Source of the DNA: Bacteroidales bacterium
GTDB lineage: Bacteria > Bacteroidota > Bacteroidia > Bacteroidales > Muribaculaceae
Assembly: GCA_900769345.1 (NCBI GenBank)
Contig: CAAGGJ010000029.1
Span: 1-15,430, forward strand
Direction: 5' to 3'
DNA: 15,430 bases
Made by a program: the position numbers and the translations under genes. Positions 6,719 through 14,192 of the stretch are shown piece by piece (the first letter of the stretch is position 1; the number at the start of each line of letters is the position of its first letter). Below the pieces are notes generated by a model, which made no database searches, was not told the origin of the DNA, and was given only the letters and a program-made list of their open reading frames with translations.

Positions 6719-8815
6719 ATGAAAGGATTTGTATCAAGTATTTTGTCGATACTGTTGGCATGTAGCGGCTTGCAAGCTCGTAATGTGCTTAATGTCTCGA
6801 CTACCGGGTGCGATGCCACAGCTGATGGCTCATTGGCCAAGCCCTATTACTCTTTGCAAGCAGCCATCGATAAAGCATCGTCTATTACGGGTGCCGATAC
6901 TATGTATATAGAAGTGGCTCCGGGCGAATATCGTGTATCCAAGGCCATCGAAATTGCAGATTCTCCTAAATCACCTCTTGTAATACGTTGCAGCGATAAG
7001 CGTGGTGCTGTAATGAACGGAGGTGAGAAAATAGGTGGTTGGAAAAATGCCGGCAATGGCCTGTGGCGTGCCGAAGTAGATGTGACCACGATGTATGGAT
7101 TTACATTCGAACAAATGTATGTTAATGGTCGCCGAGCTATTCGAGCCCGCACACCCGATAATGAATGGTTTGTAGTAAAGGGTTCGCAGGAATATGTACA
7201 CTATTATGGAAATGGGCGCGCTCCCGAATATGCTACGCAAAAGATTATCGTTAATCCTGAGGACTTAAGTTCATTGAAGAGTCTCGATGCCAAGCATATA
7301 CAAAATGTGATGACTATGTTTTATCACAAATGGGACAACACTCGTAGATATTTAAGTAGAGTAGTGGCAGATTCCGGTTATGTATATCTCAATGGTGGTG
7401 GTATGAAGCCATGGAATCAGATAACCCGAGGTAGCCGCTATGTGCTTGAGAATTATAAGGAGGCAATCACAATGCCGGGCGAATGGTGGCTCGATGAAGA
7501 TAATGCTGTGGTTTATTATTTGCCACGTGAGGGTGAAGATATGCGCACTGCTGAAGTGTTCGCTCCATCGGTAAAGACTTTGCTAAACATACGGGGAACT
7601 AAGGCAAATCCGGTTAAGAATATTACATTCCGCAATATTGGTTTCCACTATTCATCGTATGTGATGCCAAAATGGGGTAACGATGCCGAACAAGCTGCAG
7701 CGAGTATCCCCGCCACAGTACATGTGGATTTTGCCAAAAATATTAAATTCGACAACTGCAGGGTGATGCACACAGGTAATTATGGCATGTGGTTTAAAAC
7801 GGCATGCTCCGATTGCATGGTGACTCACTCGCTACTCAGCGACCTCGGTGCCGGTGGTGTGAAAATTGGTGATTATAATGTTCCTGCCGATACAGCTGAT
7901 GTTACTCAAAGAGTAATAATTGAAAATAATATTATTCAACAGACAGGTATGGTGCTGCCATGTGGCGTGGGTGTGGCAATATTTCACTCGTCATACAACA
8001 AATTGCTTCACAACGAAATCTCTAATTTGAAATATTCGGGCGTGTCAGTAGGCTGGATATGGGGCTACACCACAAGCTTGGCACATCACAATGAGGTGGC
8101 ATATAATCACATACATCATGTGGGTTGGGGTGAACTATCAGATATGGGGGCCGTGTATACACTTGGCATTTCTCCCGGCACTCACATTCATCATAATGTG
8201 ATACACGATGTGTATAGCTACGATTACGGTGGTTGGGGACTTTATACCGACGAGGGTAGTACAGGCGTGGTGATGGAGAACAATCTGGTGTATGCTTGCA
8301 AAAGTGGCGCATTTCATCAGCATTATGGCAAGGACAATATTATCAGAAACAATATCCTTGCTTTCGGCCACTATCAAACTCTGCAGTTCACTCGAGTAGA
8401 AAAACATCGCTCTTTCACATTCTGCAATAATATAGTGGTTGCCGATTGTGGCAAGATTATGAGCGGCGCTTGGGATAAAGCCAATATTGATTACCATCAT
8501 AATATGTATTGGGATTATCGCACCGATAACCCCGAATTGCTCGGGAAATCGTTTGCCGAATGGAGCAAGGCTTATGAAAAGAAATCGATTCTTGCAGACC
8601 CTATGTTCCGCGATGCTCTGAATGGTGATTTTCGATTTAAAAGCGCTAAAAATGCCAAGCGGATAGGTTTTGTGCCATTCGATTATAGCCGAGCAGGCGT
8701 ATATGGTTCCCAAGAGTGGAAAGCACGAGCTGAGATGAGTGATGCCGATATTGCTCGATTCCGTGAAATAATTATTTCACGAGAGAAAGAATGTAGTGGT
8801 TACTACAAACACTGA
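6719..8815 (+). CDS. Secreted right-handed beta-helix protein, GH141-like glycoside hydrolase
   Basis: This is a 698-residue exported protein. The N-terminus has a Lys2, a hydrophobic stretch and LLAC at 12-15, a possible lipobox; cleavage after LQA (18-20) by signal peptidase I is the alternative. The early motif with GCDATADGSLAKPYYSLQ is typical of extracellular beta-helix enzymes. From about residue 300 on, repeats of the NN-I/V-I/L type build the helix (FRNIGF, IENNIIQQ, HNEISN, YNHIHHVG, HHNVIHD, MENNLVY, RNNILAF). The strongest block is GELSDMGAVYTLG with D475 and YGGWGLYTDEGS with D511/E512, followed by FHQHYG. These look like the paired acids of beta-helix hydrolases such as GH141 (alpha-fucosidase or xylanase); GH120 beta-xylosidase is a second candidate. 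Substrate is not determined. It stands alone, without SusC/SusD genes nearby. An in-frame TTG at 6641 falls inside the promoter, so the ATG at 6719 was chosen. Confidence 0.8.
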   Translation: MKGFVSSILSILLACSGLQARNVLNVSTTGCDATADGSLAKPYYSLQAAIDKASSITGADTMYIEVAPGEYRVSKAIEIADSPKSPLVIRCSDKRGAVMNGGEKIGGWKNAGNGLWRAEVDVTTMYGFTFEQMYVNGRRAIRARTPDNEWFVVKGSQEYVHYYGNGRAPEYATQKIIVNPEDLSSLKSLDAKHIQNVMTMFYHKWDNTRRYLSRVVADSGYVYLNGGGMKPWNQITRGSRYVLENYKEAITMPGEWWLDEDNAVVYYLPREGEDMRTAEVFAPSVKTLLNIRGTKANPVKNITFRNIGFHYSSYVMPKWGNDAEQAAASIPATVHVDFAKNIKFDNCRVMHTGNYGMWFKTACSDCMVTHSLLSDLGAGGVKIGDYNVPADTADVTQRVIIENNIIQQTGMVLPCGVGVAIFHSSYNKLLHNEISNLKYSGVSVGWIWGYTTSLAHHNEVAYNHIHHVGWGELSDMGAVYTLGISPGTHIHHNVIHDVYSYDYGGWGLYTDEGSTGVVMENNLVYACKSGAFHQHYGKDNIIRNNILAFGHYQTLQFTRVEKHRSFTFCNNIVVADCGKIMSGAWDKANIDYHHNMYWDYRTDNPELLGKSFAEWSKAYEKKSILADPMFRDALNGDFRFKSAKNAKRIGFVPFDYSRAGVYGSQEWKARAEMSDADIARFREIIISREKECSGYYKH

Positions 8816-8836
8816 TTTGTCTCGGTGGTGGAATAA

Positions 8837-8885
8837 GATATCGGACAGATTGCCGGAATTAAGCAACCTGTCCGATATCGTTTTT
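8837..8885 (+). terminator. Intrinsic terminator between convergent genes
   Basis: GATATCGGACAG (8837-8848) and CTGTCCGATATC (8868-8879) form twelve perfect pairs. An inner TTGC/GCAA stem (8850-8853, 8863-8866) can also form. Then comes G and five T (8881-8885). It ends the hydrolase transcript. The minus-strand side has no T-run, so it would serve the facing uvrA gene only weakly. Confidence 0.85.
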
Positions 8886-8898
8886 ATAGGGGTATGAT

Positions 8899-11691
8899 TT
8901 ATATCGAGAGTTTTTCTGCGAGGAATTTGCCTGTATAGCTCTCGGGGCATTTTGCCACTTCTTCGGGGGTGCCGGTAGTGACCACATTGCCGCCAAGATT
9001 GCCGCCTTCGGGGCCGAGGTCGATGATATAATCGGCGCACTTTATCACATCCATATTATGCTCAATGATAATTATGCTATGACCATGCTCTATGAGCTGA
9101 TTGAACGACTTCATAAGAGTGTTGATGTCATGAAAGTGTAGCCCGGTGGTAGGTTCGTCAAAAATAAACAGCGTGGGATCCTTTTTTTCATCGCAGAGGT
9201 AGTAGGCGAGTTTCACGCGCTGATTTTCGCCACCCGAGAGTGTTGATGACGATTGTCCCAGTTTTATATAGCCAAGGCCCACATCTTGAAGTGGTTTCAA
9301 ACGCTTGATGATGCGGCGTTCGTTGTTGCCGTCGCGCTGACTAAAAAATTCGATGGCTTGATTTACGGTCATGCAAAGTACATCGTAGATATTTTTGCCA
9401 CAATATTCCACATCGAGGGCGCTTTGGCTGTATCTTTTGCCGTGACAAGCCTCACATTCGAGCGAAATATCTGCCATAAATTGCATTTCGATGGTGATAG
9501 AGCCTTCGCCTTTACATTCTTCGCATCGTCCTCCGGGAGAATTGAATGAGAAATAGCCCGGAGAATAGCCCATTTGCTTCGATAATTGCTGTTCGCTGAA
9601 AAGGTGGCGAATTTCATCGAATGCTTTCAAATAGGTAGCAGGATTGCTTCGAGAGGATTTCCCAATAGGGTTTTGGTCGACATAGTCGATGTTCTTAACG
9701 AGATTCAAATCACCTTCTACCGAAAGACAAGCTCCCGGGGCATCTACATTGATGTCGAGACGGCGCGCTATGGTGCGATAGAGAATATCGGTAACAAGAG
9801 TGGATTTACCGGAACCACTCACGCCGGTCACCACAGTAAGCACACCAAGCGGGAATTTTACATCGATATTTTTCAGGTTATTTTCCACTGCTCCTTTTAC
9901 CTCGATATAATTGTTCCAAGTGCGGCGCAAGTGTGGAGTGGGAATAGATAATTCGCCGCTGAGATACTTTATGGTGTAACTCTTATTGGCTTCCACTCCG
10001 GGCACTAATTTCCCGTCAAATACCACTTCGCCTCCTTTGCGCCCGGCTTCCGGGCCTATATCAATAAGGTAGTCGGCGGCTCGGATAATGTCTTCATCGT
10101 GCTCTACCACCACCACGGTGTTGCCCAAGTCTCGCAGCATCTTTAGCACTTTAATCAATCGGTAAGTGTCGCGCGAGTGGAGCCCGATACTCGGCTCATC
10201 GAGAATATATATCGAACCCACGAGCGAACTGCCAAGCGAAGTGGCAAGATTGATGCGCTGACTTTCACCTCCCGACAGAGTAGATGACAAGCGGTCGAGC
10301 GTAAGATAACCGAGACCCACTTCATCGAGAAATGACAGCCGATTTTCTATCTCCACAAGCAAGCGTTTGGCTATTGTTGCCTCTTCTTTATCCAATTGCA
10401 AATCCTTGAACCACTCATGTAGCTTCACCACCGGCATCTTCACCATATCAGATATAGTGAGTCCGTTGATTTTGATGTACTGAGTAGCCTGCTTCAAGCG
10501 TGTGCCGTTACATTCCGGGCAAGTGGTTTTGCCGCGATAGCGATTGAGCATAACACGATACTGTATGCTGTAGGTTTTGCTTTGCACAAAGCGGAAAAAT
10601 CCATCTATTCCGGCGAAGTCATTGTTTCCACGCCACAAAAAGCGTTTTTGCTCCTCGGTGAGATTGTTATACGGAGTGTGGATAGGGAACCTGTATTTCG
10701 ACGCTTTTAAAATAAGTTCGCGCTTCCATTCGCTCATCACTTGACCTTTCCAACACACCACAGCGTCTTCGTATACAGAAAGCGCCTTGTTTGGAACCAC
10801 CAGATTCTCATCGATGCCGGTGACTTTTCCGAACCCTTCGCAAGCCGGGCATGCTCCTACCGGATTGTTGAAATTGAACATCAAGTCGCTCGGCTCCTGG
10901 AAGGTGATGCCATCGGCTTCAAATCGTTTGGAGAATGTGAGTGTCTGAGTGGTGCCGTTGCTTTGCCATATCATAATTACACATTCATCATGCCCTTCAA
11001 AAAAGGCAGTCTGAAGCGAATCGTAGATGCGCATATCATCTTCTTTAGTTCTACTTACCGAAAGGCGGTCGATGAGCAAGCGGTAGTCGTCGGCTTTATG
11101 ACTCTTGTTATCGTTGAGCAAATCGGTAATCTGTACAAATTTGCCGGCATGCTCAAGACGCGAATATCCACCCTTGAGCAAAATGTCGAGATGTGTACCG
11201 AAATCGCGACCCTCAGGCATGATAATATTGGCGAGAATAGCAAAACGGGTGCCGATGGGGTAGCTGTTGATGGCGTTAACCACATCGTCGGATGTATGCT
11301 TTTTTACTATTTGCCCCGACACGGGTGAATAGGTCTTGCCCACGCGAGCGAAAAGCATACGCAAGTAGTCATATATTTCAGTAGATGTGCCCACTGTGCT
11401 TCGCGAATTACGTGTGGTCACTTTTTGCTCAATAGCAATGGCTGGTGGTAAGCCCTTGATGAAATCGCATTCCGGTTTGGGCATACGACCAAGGAACTGA
11501 CGCGCATACGACGAAAGGCTCTCTACATAGCGTCGTTGACCCTCGGCATAAAGCGTATCGAAGGCAAGCGACGATTTGCCTGAACCGGACAAACCGGTGA
11601 TAACTACGAATTTGCCGCGAGGAATGTCAAGACTGATGTTCTTGAGATTATTGACTCGCGCTCCTTTAACTTGTATCTTGTTAGAACTCAT
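8899..11691 (-). CDS. uvrA: UvrA-family excinuclease ATPase, Bacteroidetes paralogue
   Basis: This 930-residue protein has two ABC ATPase modules, as in the damage-recognition subunit of nucleotide excision repair. The first Walker A is GLSGSGKSS (33-41) with signature LSGGESQRI from L472. The second is GVSGSGKST (623-631, K629) with LSGGENQRV from L818, followed by FIFDEPTTGLHFHD. The C-terminal zinc module is intact, with C723, C726, C746 and C749 in C-x2-C-x19-C-x2-C spacing. The first zinc module is half missing: C281 and C284 in GACPAC are present, but the upstream CPxC pair is replaced by the FEADGITFQEP region. MQFMAD in place of the usual MHFLPD also marks divergence. Bacteroidetes often carry more than one UvrA, so this may be a paralogue and not the main repair subunit. 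The UvrB-interaction region (about 115-250) seems present by length. Start is the ATG at 11691. Confidence 0.92.
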   Translation of the reverse strand: MSSNKIQVKGARVNNLKNISLDIPRGKFVVITGLSGSGKSSLAFDTLYAEGQRRYVESLSSYARQFLGRMPKPECDFIKGLPPAIAIEQKVTTRNSRSTVGTSTEIYDYLRMLFARVGKTYSPVSGQIVKKHTSDDVVNAINSYPIGTRFAILANIIMPEGRDFGTHLDILLKGGYSRLEHAGKFVQITDLLNDNKSHKADDYRLLIDRLSVSRTKEDDMRIYDSLQTAFFEGHDECVIMIWQSNGTTQTLTFSKRFEADGITFQEPSDLMFNFNNPVGACPACEGFGKVTGIDENLVVPNKALSVYEDAVVCWKGQVMSEWKRELILKASKYRFPIHTPYNNLTEEQKRFLWRGNNDFAGIDGFFRFVQSKTYSIQYRVMLNRYRGKTTCPECNGTRLKQATQYIKINGLTISDMVKMPVVKLHEWFKDLQLDKEEATIAKRLLVEIENRLSFLDEVGLGYLTLDRLSSTLSGGESQRINLATSLGSSLVGSIYILDEPSIGLHSRDTYRLIKVLKMLRDLGNTVVVVEHDEDIIRAADYLIDIGPEAGRKGGEVVFDGKLVPGVEANKSYTIKYLSGELSIPTPHLRRTWNNYIEVKGAVENNLKNIDVKFPLGVLTVVTGVSGSGKSTLVTDILYRTIARRLDINVDAPGACLSVEGDLNLVKNIDYVDQNPIGKSSRSNPATYLKAFDEIRHLFSEQQLSKQMGYSPGYFSFNSPGGRCEECKGEGSITIEMQFMADISLECEACHGKRYSQSALDVEYCGKNIYDVLCMTVNQAIEFFSQRDGNNERRIIKRLKPLQDVGLGYIKLGQSSSTLSGGENQRVKLAYYLCDEKKDPTLFIFDEPTTGLHFHDINTLMKSFNQLIEHGHSIIIIEHNMDVIKCADYIIDLGPEGGNLGGNVVTTGTPEEVAKCPESYTGKFLAEKLSI

Positions 11692-11715
11692 TATGTGGCT
11701 TCAATATTATTCTTG

Positions 11716-11747
11716 CAAAGTTACGAATTTTGATTAGAATAAAGAAA
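11716..11747 (-). promoter_or_regulatory. Promoter of uvrA
   Basis: On the minus strand TTTC (11747-11744), 20 nt, then TAACTTTG (11723-11716): an exact -7 box and a one-mismatch -33 element. The start would be near 11709, leaving a leader of about 18 nt. I saw no LexA-like box here, but Bacteroidetes motifs are not well known to me. Confidence 0.6.
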
Positions 11748-11749
11748 TA

Positions 11750-11918
11750 ACCCGAAATATTCTCCAAAAATGCGAGTCTGATAAGTGTTGTGCTTACTGT
11801 CCATAGCAATAGGCGGCAAAAATAGCAGACTGACGATAGAGATTGCCGCAAAACATCGATTTGAGATGTTAACGGATATTGAAATATGAGCCTATTTTTA
11901 AAATAATCGCAAAAATAT
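11750..11918. other. Spacer between divergent promoters with two hairpins
   Basis: No coding frame is supported between the uvrA and ytxH promoters. It holds GCGGCAA (11813-11819) paired with TTGCCGC (11843-11849), and AACATC-GATTTGA-GATGTT (11852-11870). A minus-strand TATTTTTG (11824-11817) is an exact -7 box, but the nearest TTTG is 24 nt away. These might mark a second uvrA promoter or a small RNA; evidence is thin. Confidence 0.3.
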
Positions 11919-11949
11919 TTTGATTAGTCAAAAACAATTAATAGTTTTG
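11919..11949 (+). promoter_or_regulatory. Promoter of the ytxH-prmA operon
   Basis: TTTG (11919-11922), 19 nt, then TAGTTTTG (11942-11949) match the Bacteroidetes consensus exactly. The start near 11956 gives an 84-nt leader. A small hairpin GCAAA-CGA-TTTGC (11990-12002) lies in the leader. Confidence 0.75.
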
Positions 11950-12039
11950 AACTAAAATCAATGCCAAATTGTATATATAGTAAATTATGGCAAACGATTT
12001 GCAGTAATATAGATATAAACTAATAAACACAGATAAGTT

Positions 12040-12246
12040 ATGAAACCATTACATGTAATTTTAGCAGTTATTGGTGGGGCAATTGCAGGCGCAACTATCG
12101 GTTTGCTTTTTGCTCCGGAGAAAGGTTCTGACACACGCTGTCGTATCGCTCAAATCCTAAAGGAAAAAGGCGTTACACTCAAGGACGAAAAGTTGGATGA
12201 ACTCGTAAAAGAGATTACCGATGAAGTAGAAGGTGCAGAAGCATAA
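12040..12246 (+). CDS. YtxH-domain small membrane protein (first copy)
   Basis: This 68-residue protein has one N-terminal membrane segment (about 5-25) with the glycine pattern IGGAIAGATIGLLFAPEKGSDTR, then a charged helical tail. GxxxGxxxGLLFAPxxG is the hallmark of the YtxH family, which is associated with general stress responses in Firmicutes and is common in Bacteroidetes. The biochemical role is unknown. The tail KGVTLKDEKLDELVKEITDEVE is strongly acidic. It is the first gene of a co-directional run and is followed 47 nt later by a paralogue that aligns without gaps over the core. Confidence 0.85.
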   Translation: MKPLHVILAVIGGAIAGATIGLLFAPEKGSDTRCRIAQILKEKGVTLKDEKLDELVKEITDEVEGAEA

Positions 12247-12293
12247 TATAATATAATGTATAAACTGTCAAAAAAAACTCTATTTAATAGATT

Positions 12294-12491
12294 ATGAAAG
12301 GAATAGGATTGATATCAGCATTCTTGGGTGGAGCTATCGTGGGATGCGCAGTAGCAGTGTTGTTTGCACCCGAAAAAGGCTCTGATTTGAGGACAAAGAT
12401 TAAAGATATTTTGAAATCGAAGGGAATCACTTTCACCGACGACGAAGTAGAAGCTTTGATTTCTCAGATTACTGCTCAGATTGAAGAATAA
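12294..12491 (+). CDS. YtxH-domain small membrane protein (second copy)
   Basis: This 65-residue protein is a tandem paralogue of the gene just upstream. G12, G13, A14, I15, G17 and the block LFAPEKGSD (23-31) fall at the same positions in both, as do R33, ILK (39-41) and KG (43-44). One membrane segment (about 4-25) is followed by a helical, acidic tail ending in ITAQIEE. The TM differs in having C18 and fewer small residues. Having two copies suggests a hetero-oligomer or a recent duplication with partial divergence; sequence alone cannot tell. Its stop codon overlaps the first of two hairpins. Confidence 0.83.
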   Translation: MKGIGLISAFLGGAIVGCAVAVLFAPEKGSDLRTKIKDILKSKGITFTDDEVEALISQITAQIEE

Positions 12492-12557
12492 TTATCGAAG
12501 TCGATAATACATTTAAGATTGTTTTCTTGGCGCAACACTCATTTTGCGCCAAGAAAA
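12491..12557 (+). repeat. Two hairpins within the operon after the ytxH pair
   Basis: ATTATCGA-AG-TCGATAAT (12491-12508) begins in the stop codon of the second ytxH. Then a 14-pair perfect stem follows: TTTTCTTGGCGCAA (12522-12535) with TTGCGCCAAGAAAA (12544-12557), loop CACTCATT. There is no T-run after the second stem (TGGTCG follows), so it is not a classic terminator. It is better read as an RNA-stabilising or attenuating structure that would raise the ytxH message over the downstream genes. Confidence 0.65.
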
Positions 12558-12589
12558 TGGTCGTATAACAACCTAACAAACCAAGTGTT

Positions 12590-12937
12590 ATGATTAACTC
12601 TGATGAATACAAGCAGCTTGTGGCTGAAATAAAGCGCTATATTACCCTGCAAGTAGATTATGGCAAGCTTACAGTATTGGAAAAGATGGTGGTGCTGCTC
12701 TCTACTGCAGCTGTGGCCATAATATTAGGTGCTTTAGCAATTTGCGTTTTGTTCTACCTTTCGCTTTCGCTCGAAAGTTATCTTACACAAGTGATCGGAT
12801 GCCAATGGGGTGCCTACCTCATAGTTGCCACATTATATTTATTGCTTATGGTGGCGGTGATAGCTTTGAGAGATAAACTCATAGTGAACCCCATAGCAAA
12901 ATTCTTGTCGAAGCTGTTCTTAAATCCTAAAAATTAA
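12590..12937 (+). CDS. DUF1469 / holin-III-superfamily-like membrane protein
   Basis: This 115-residue protein has a soluble N-terminal helix (1-30, IKRYITLQVDYGKLTVLEKM), two membrane segments (about 33-60 and 74-94) and a basic C-terminal tail (RDKLIVNPIAKFLSKLFLNPKN). That layout is typical of the DUF1469 or putative holin-superfamily-III group, which includes E. coli YqjE. Despite the holin name there is no lysis cassette here. It lies 98 nt after the ytxH pair and 6 nt before the next gene. In Proteobacteria the DUF1469 protein is encoded beside the ribosome-associated membrane protein YqjD, which is a similar arrangement to this one. Function is not established. Confidence 0.75.
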   Translation: MINSDEYKQLVAEIKRYITLQVDYGKLTVLEKMVVLLSTAAVAIILGALAICVLFYLSLSLESYLTQVIGCQWGAYLIVATLYLLLMVAVIALRDKLIVNPIAKFLSKLFLNPKN

Positions 12938-12943
12938 TATGTT

Positions 12944-13249
12944 ATGGCAATTAATCAGAATAATGTAACACCCGTAGACACATCTACAGACAATCAGCTC
13001 GAATGGGAAGGCTACACTCTTGAACAACTGCGATTTCAACGAGCTTTGGCGTTAATCAAACTCGAGAACGAAAAAGCTATACTTACCCATAAAGTTAATA
13101 GACAATTGGAGCAACTTAAAAGCAATACAAGTGCAACAGGCGTAACCGGAAATGTCTTAAAATTAATATCCGGCCGTTTGAAGTGGGTGGATTATGCTTT
13201 GATAGGGTTTAATATTGCCAAGTTTATCACTCGATTGAGAAGAAAATAA
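12944..13249 (+). CDS. Small hypothetical protein with coiled coil
   Basis: I do not recognise a named family. The 101-residue protein has a polar N-terminus (1-20), a long helix likely to form a coiled coil (about 25-60, EQLRFQRALALIKLENEKAILTHKVN split by charged residues), a linker with SNTSATGVTGN, and a basic amphipathic C-terminus (LKWVDYALIGFNIAKFITRLRRK region) that could rest on the membrane. No signal peptide is seen. It is 6 nt after the DUF1469 gene and 13 nt before prmA, so co-transcription is very likely. By position it corresponds to YqjK in the yqjDEK operon, but I see no direct sequence proof of homology. Confidence 0.75.
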   Translation: MAINQNNVTPVDTSTDNQLEWEGYTLEQLRFQRALALIKLENEKAILTHKVNRQLEQLKSNTSATGVTGNVLKLISGRLKWVDYALIGFNIAKFITRLRRK

Positions 13250-13262
13250 CGCATTAGTAGGT

Positions 13263-14108
13263 ATGGGTATAGATTATATCGAAGTCAGCTTCGTCTGCCG
13301 TCCATTCAATGCCGATGAAATGGACATTCTTGCAGCGTTTCTTTGCGAATTCGGCTACGAATCTTTCGTTACCACCGATTCGGGTATGAAAGCATATATT
13401 AATAAAGATGTGTATCAAAGCGACGACATAGCAACGGCGCTGCAATGCTATAATTTCTCGGCTAAAATCACTTGGGTGACAAATGAAATAAAAGGCGACA
13501 ATTGGAATGCGAGTTGGGAACAAGATTCATTCAAGCCGATTGTGATAGGTGAGCAATGTGTGGTGCATGCCACTTACCATAGCGACTATCCCAAATGTAA
13601 ATATGATATCATTATCGATCCCAAAATGTCATTCGGGTCGGGACATCACGAAACCACATCGATGATGCTCGAAGCTTTGCTCGAAGCAGATATGAAAGGC
13701 AAGAATGTGATAGATATGGGAGCCGGAACCGGCATATTGTCGATAATGGCATCGAAACTCGGTGCGCAAAAGGTGGTAGGAGTGGAAATAGATGCCGGCG
13801 CATGGCAAAATGCTGTGGATAATGCCACCCTAAATAATGCTCCTATCGAAATGATTCTCGGAGATGCCAATAGTTTGCCATCAGATAGCGATTGCGACTT
13901 TTTCTTGGCGAATATCAATAGAAATATTATCATCAACGATATCGACAAGTATTCAAAAACTCTTCGCAATGGTGCTAAATTGTTCATTTCGGGATTCTAC
14001 GAAGCCGATTTGCCTATTCTCTGCAACAAACTTTCCGACTATAATCTTCAACTCGAGAAACATACAGTAAGAAATGAGTGGACAATGGCCGTTTTTGGCC
14101 TTAAGTAG
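13263..14108 (+). CDS. prmA: Ribosomal protein L11 methyltransferase
   Basis: This 281-residue cytoplasmic enzyme transfers methyl groups from S-adenosylmethionine to lysines and the N-terminus of ribosomal protein L11. The N-terminal substrate-recognition domain (about 1-80) is followed by a class I methyltransferase fold. Visible motifs are FGSGHHETT (from F124), the SAM-binding VIDMGAGTGILSI (149-161), the acidic end VGVEID, GDANSL, and LANIN, the N-I-L/N motif of PrmA. The family usually has GCGSGIL in motif I; here it is GAGTGIL, as in Bacteroidetes orthologues. Length matches the family. It lies 13 nt after the coiled-coil gene; AGTAGG just before the ATG is a weak Shine-Dalgarno site. 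It appears to be the last gene of the operon. Confidence 0.93.
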   Translation: MGIDYIEVSFVCRPFNADEMDILAAFLCEFGYESFVTTDSGMKAYINKDVYQSDDIATALQCYNFSAKITWVTNEIKGDNWNASWEQDSFKPIVIGEQCVVHATYHSDYPKCKYDIIIDPKMSFGSGHHETTSMMLEALLEADMKGKNVIDMGAGTGILSIMASKLGAQKVVGVEIDAGAWQNAVDNATLNNAPIEMILGDANSLPSDSDCDFFLANINRNIIINDIDKYSKTLRNGAKLFISGFYEADLPILCNKLSDYNLQLEKHTVRNEWTMAVFGLK

Positions 14109-14140
14109 GCTTATAACGATTAATAACTAAAAATATTATG

Positions 14141-14171
14141 GGTTAAAATTGTTAAATTAACAATTTTAACC
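14141..14171 (+). terminator. 31-nt palindrome after prmA
   Basis: GGTTAAAATTGTTAA (14141-14155), a single centre A, and TTAACAATTTTAACC (14157-14171) form a perfect 15-bp inverted repeat. It starts 33 nt after the prmA stop and is followed by T-rich TTATGTTTTGTTTTTTAG, so it can act as a terminator. It also covers the place where a -33 element would lie for the sigma-factor gene (-7 box at 14193), so it might be an operator instead or as well. Confidence 0.6.
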
Positions 14172-14192
14172 TTATGTTTTGTTTTTTAGTGT

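Noticed and set aside
8138..8713. A 191-codon open frame antisense to the beta-helix gene
   Set aside because: Fully shadowed by a well-supported gene, with no family motifs.
10741..11328. A 195-codon open frame antisense to uvrA
   Set aside because: Shadow of uvrA with no recognisable domains or upstream signals.
12522..12557. Simple intrinsic terminator between ytxH and the DUF1469 gene
   Set aside because: The stem is perfect, but no T-run follows on either strand, and the downstream genes have no clear promoter of their own.
12590..12937. Phage holin / prophage remnant
   Set aside because: Only the family name suggests phage. There are no endolysin, structural or integrase genes nearby, and the neighbours are housekeeping-type membrane proteins.
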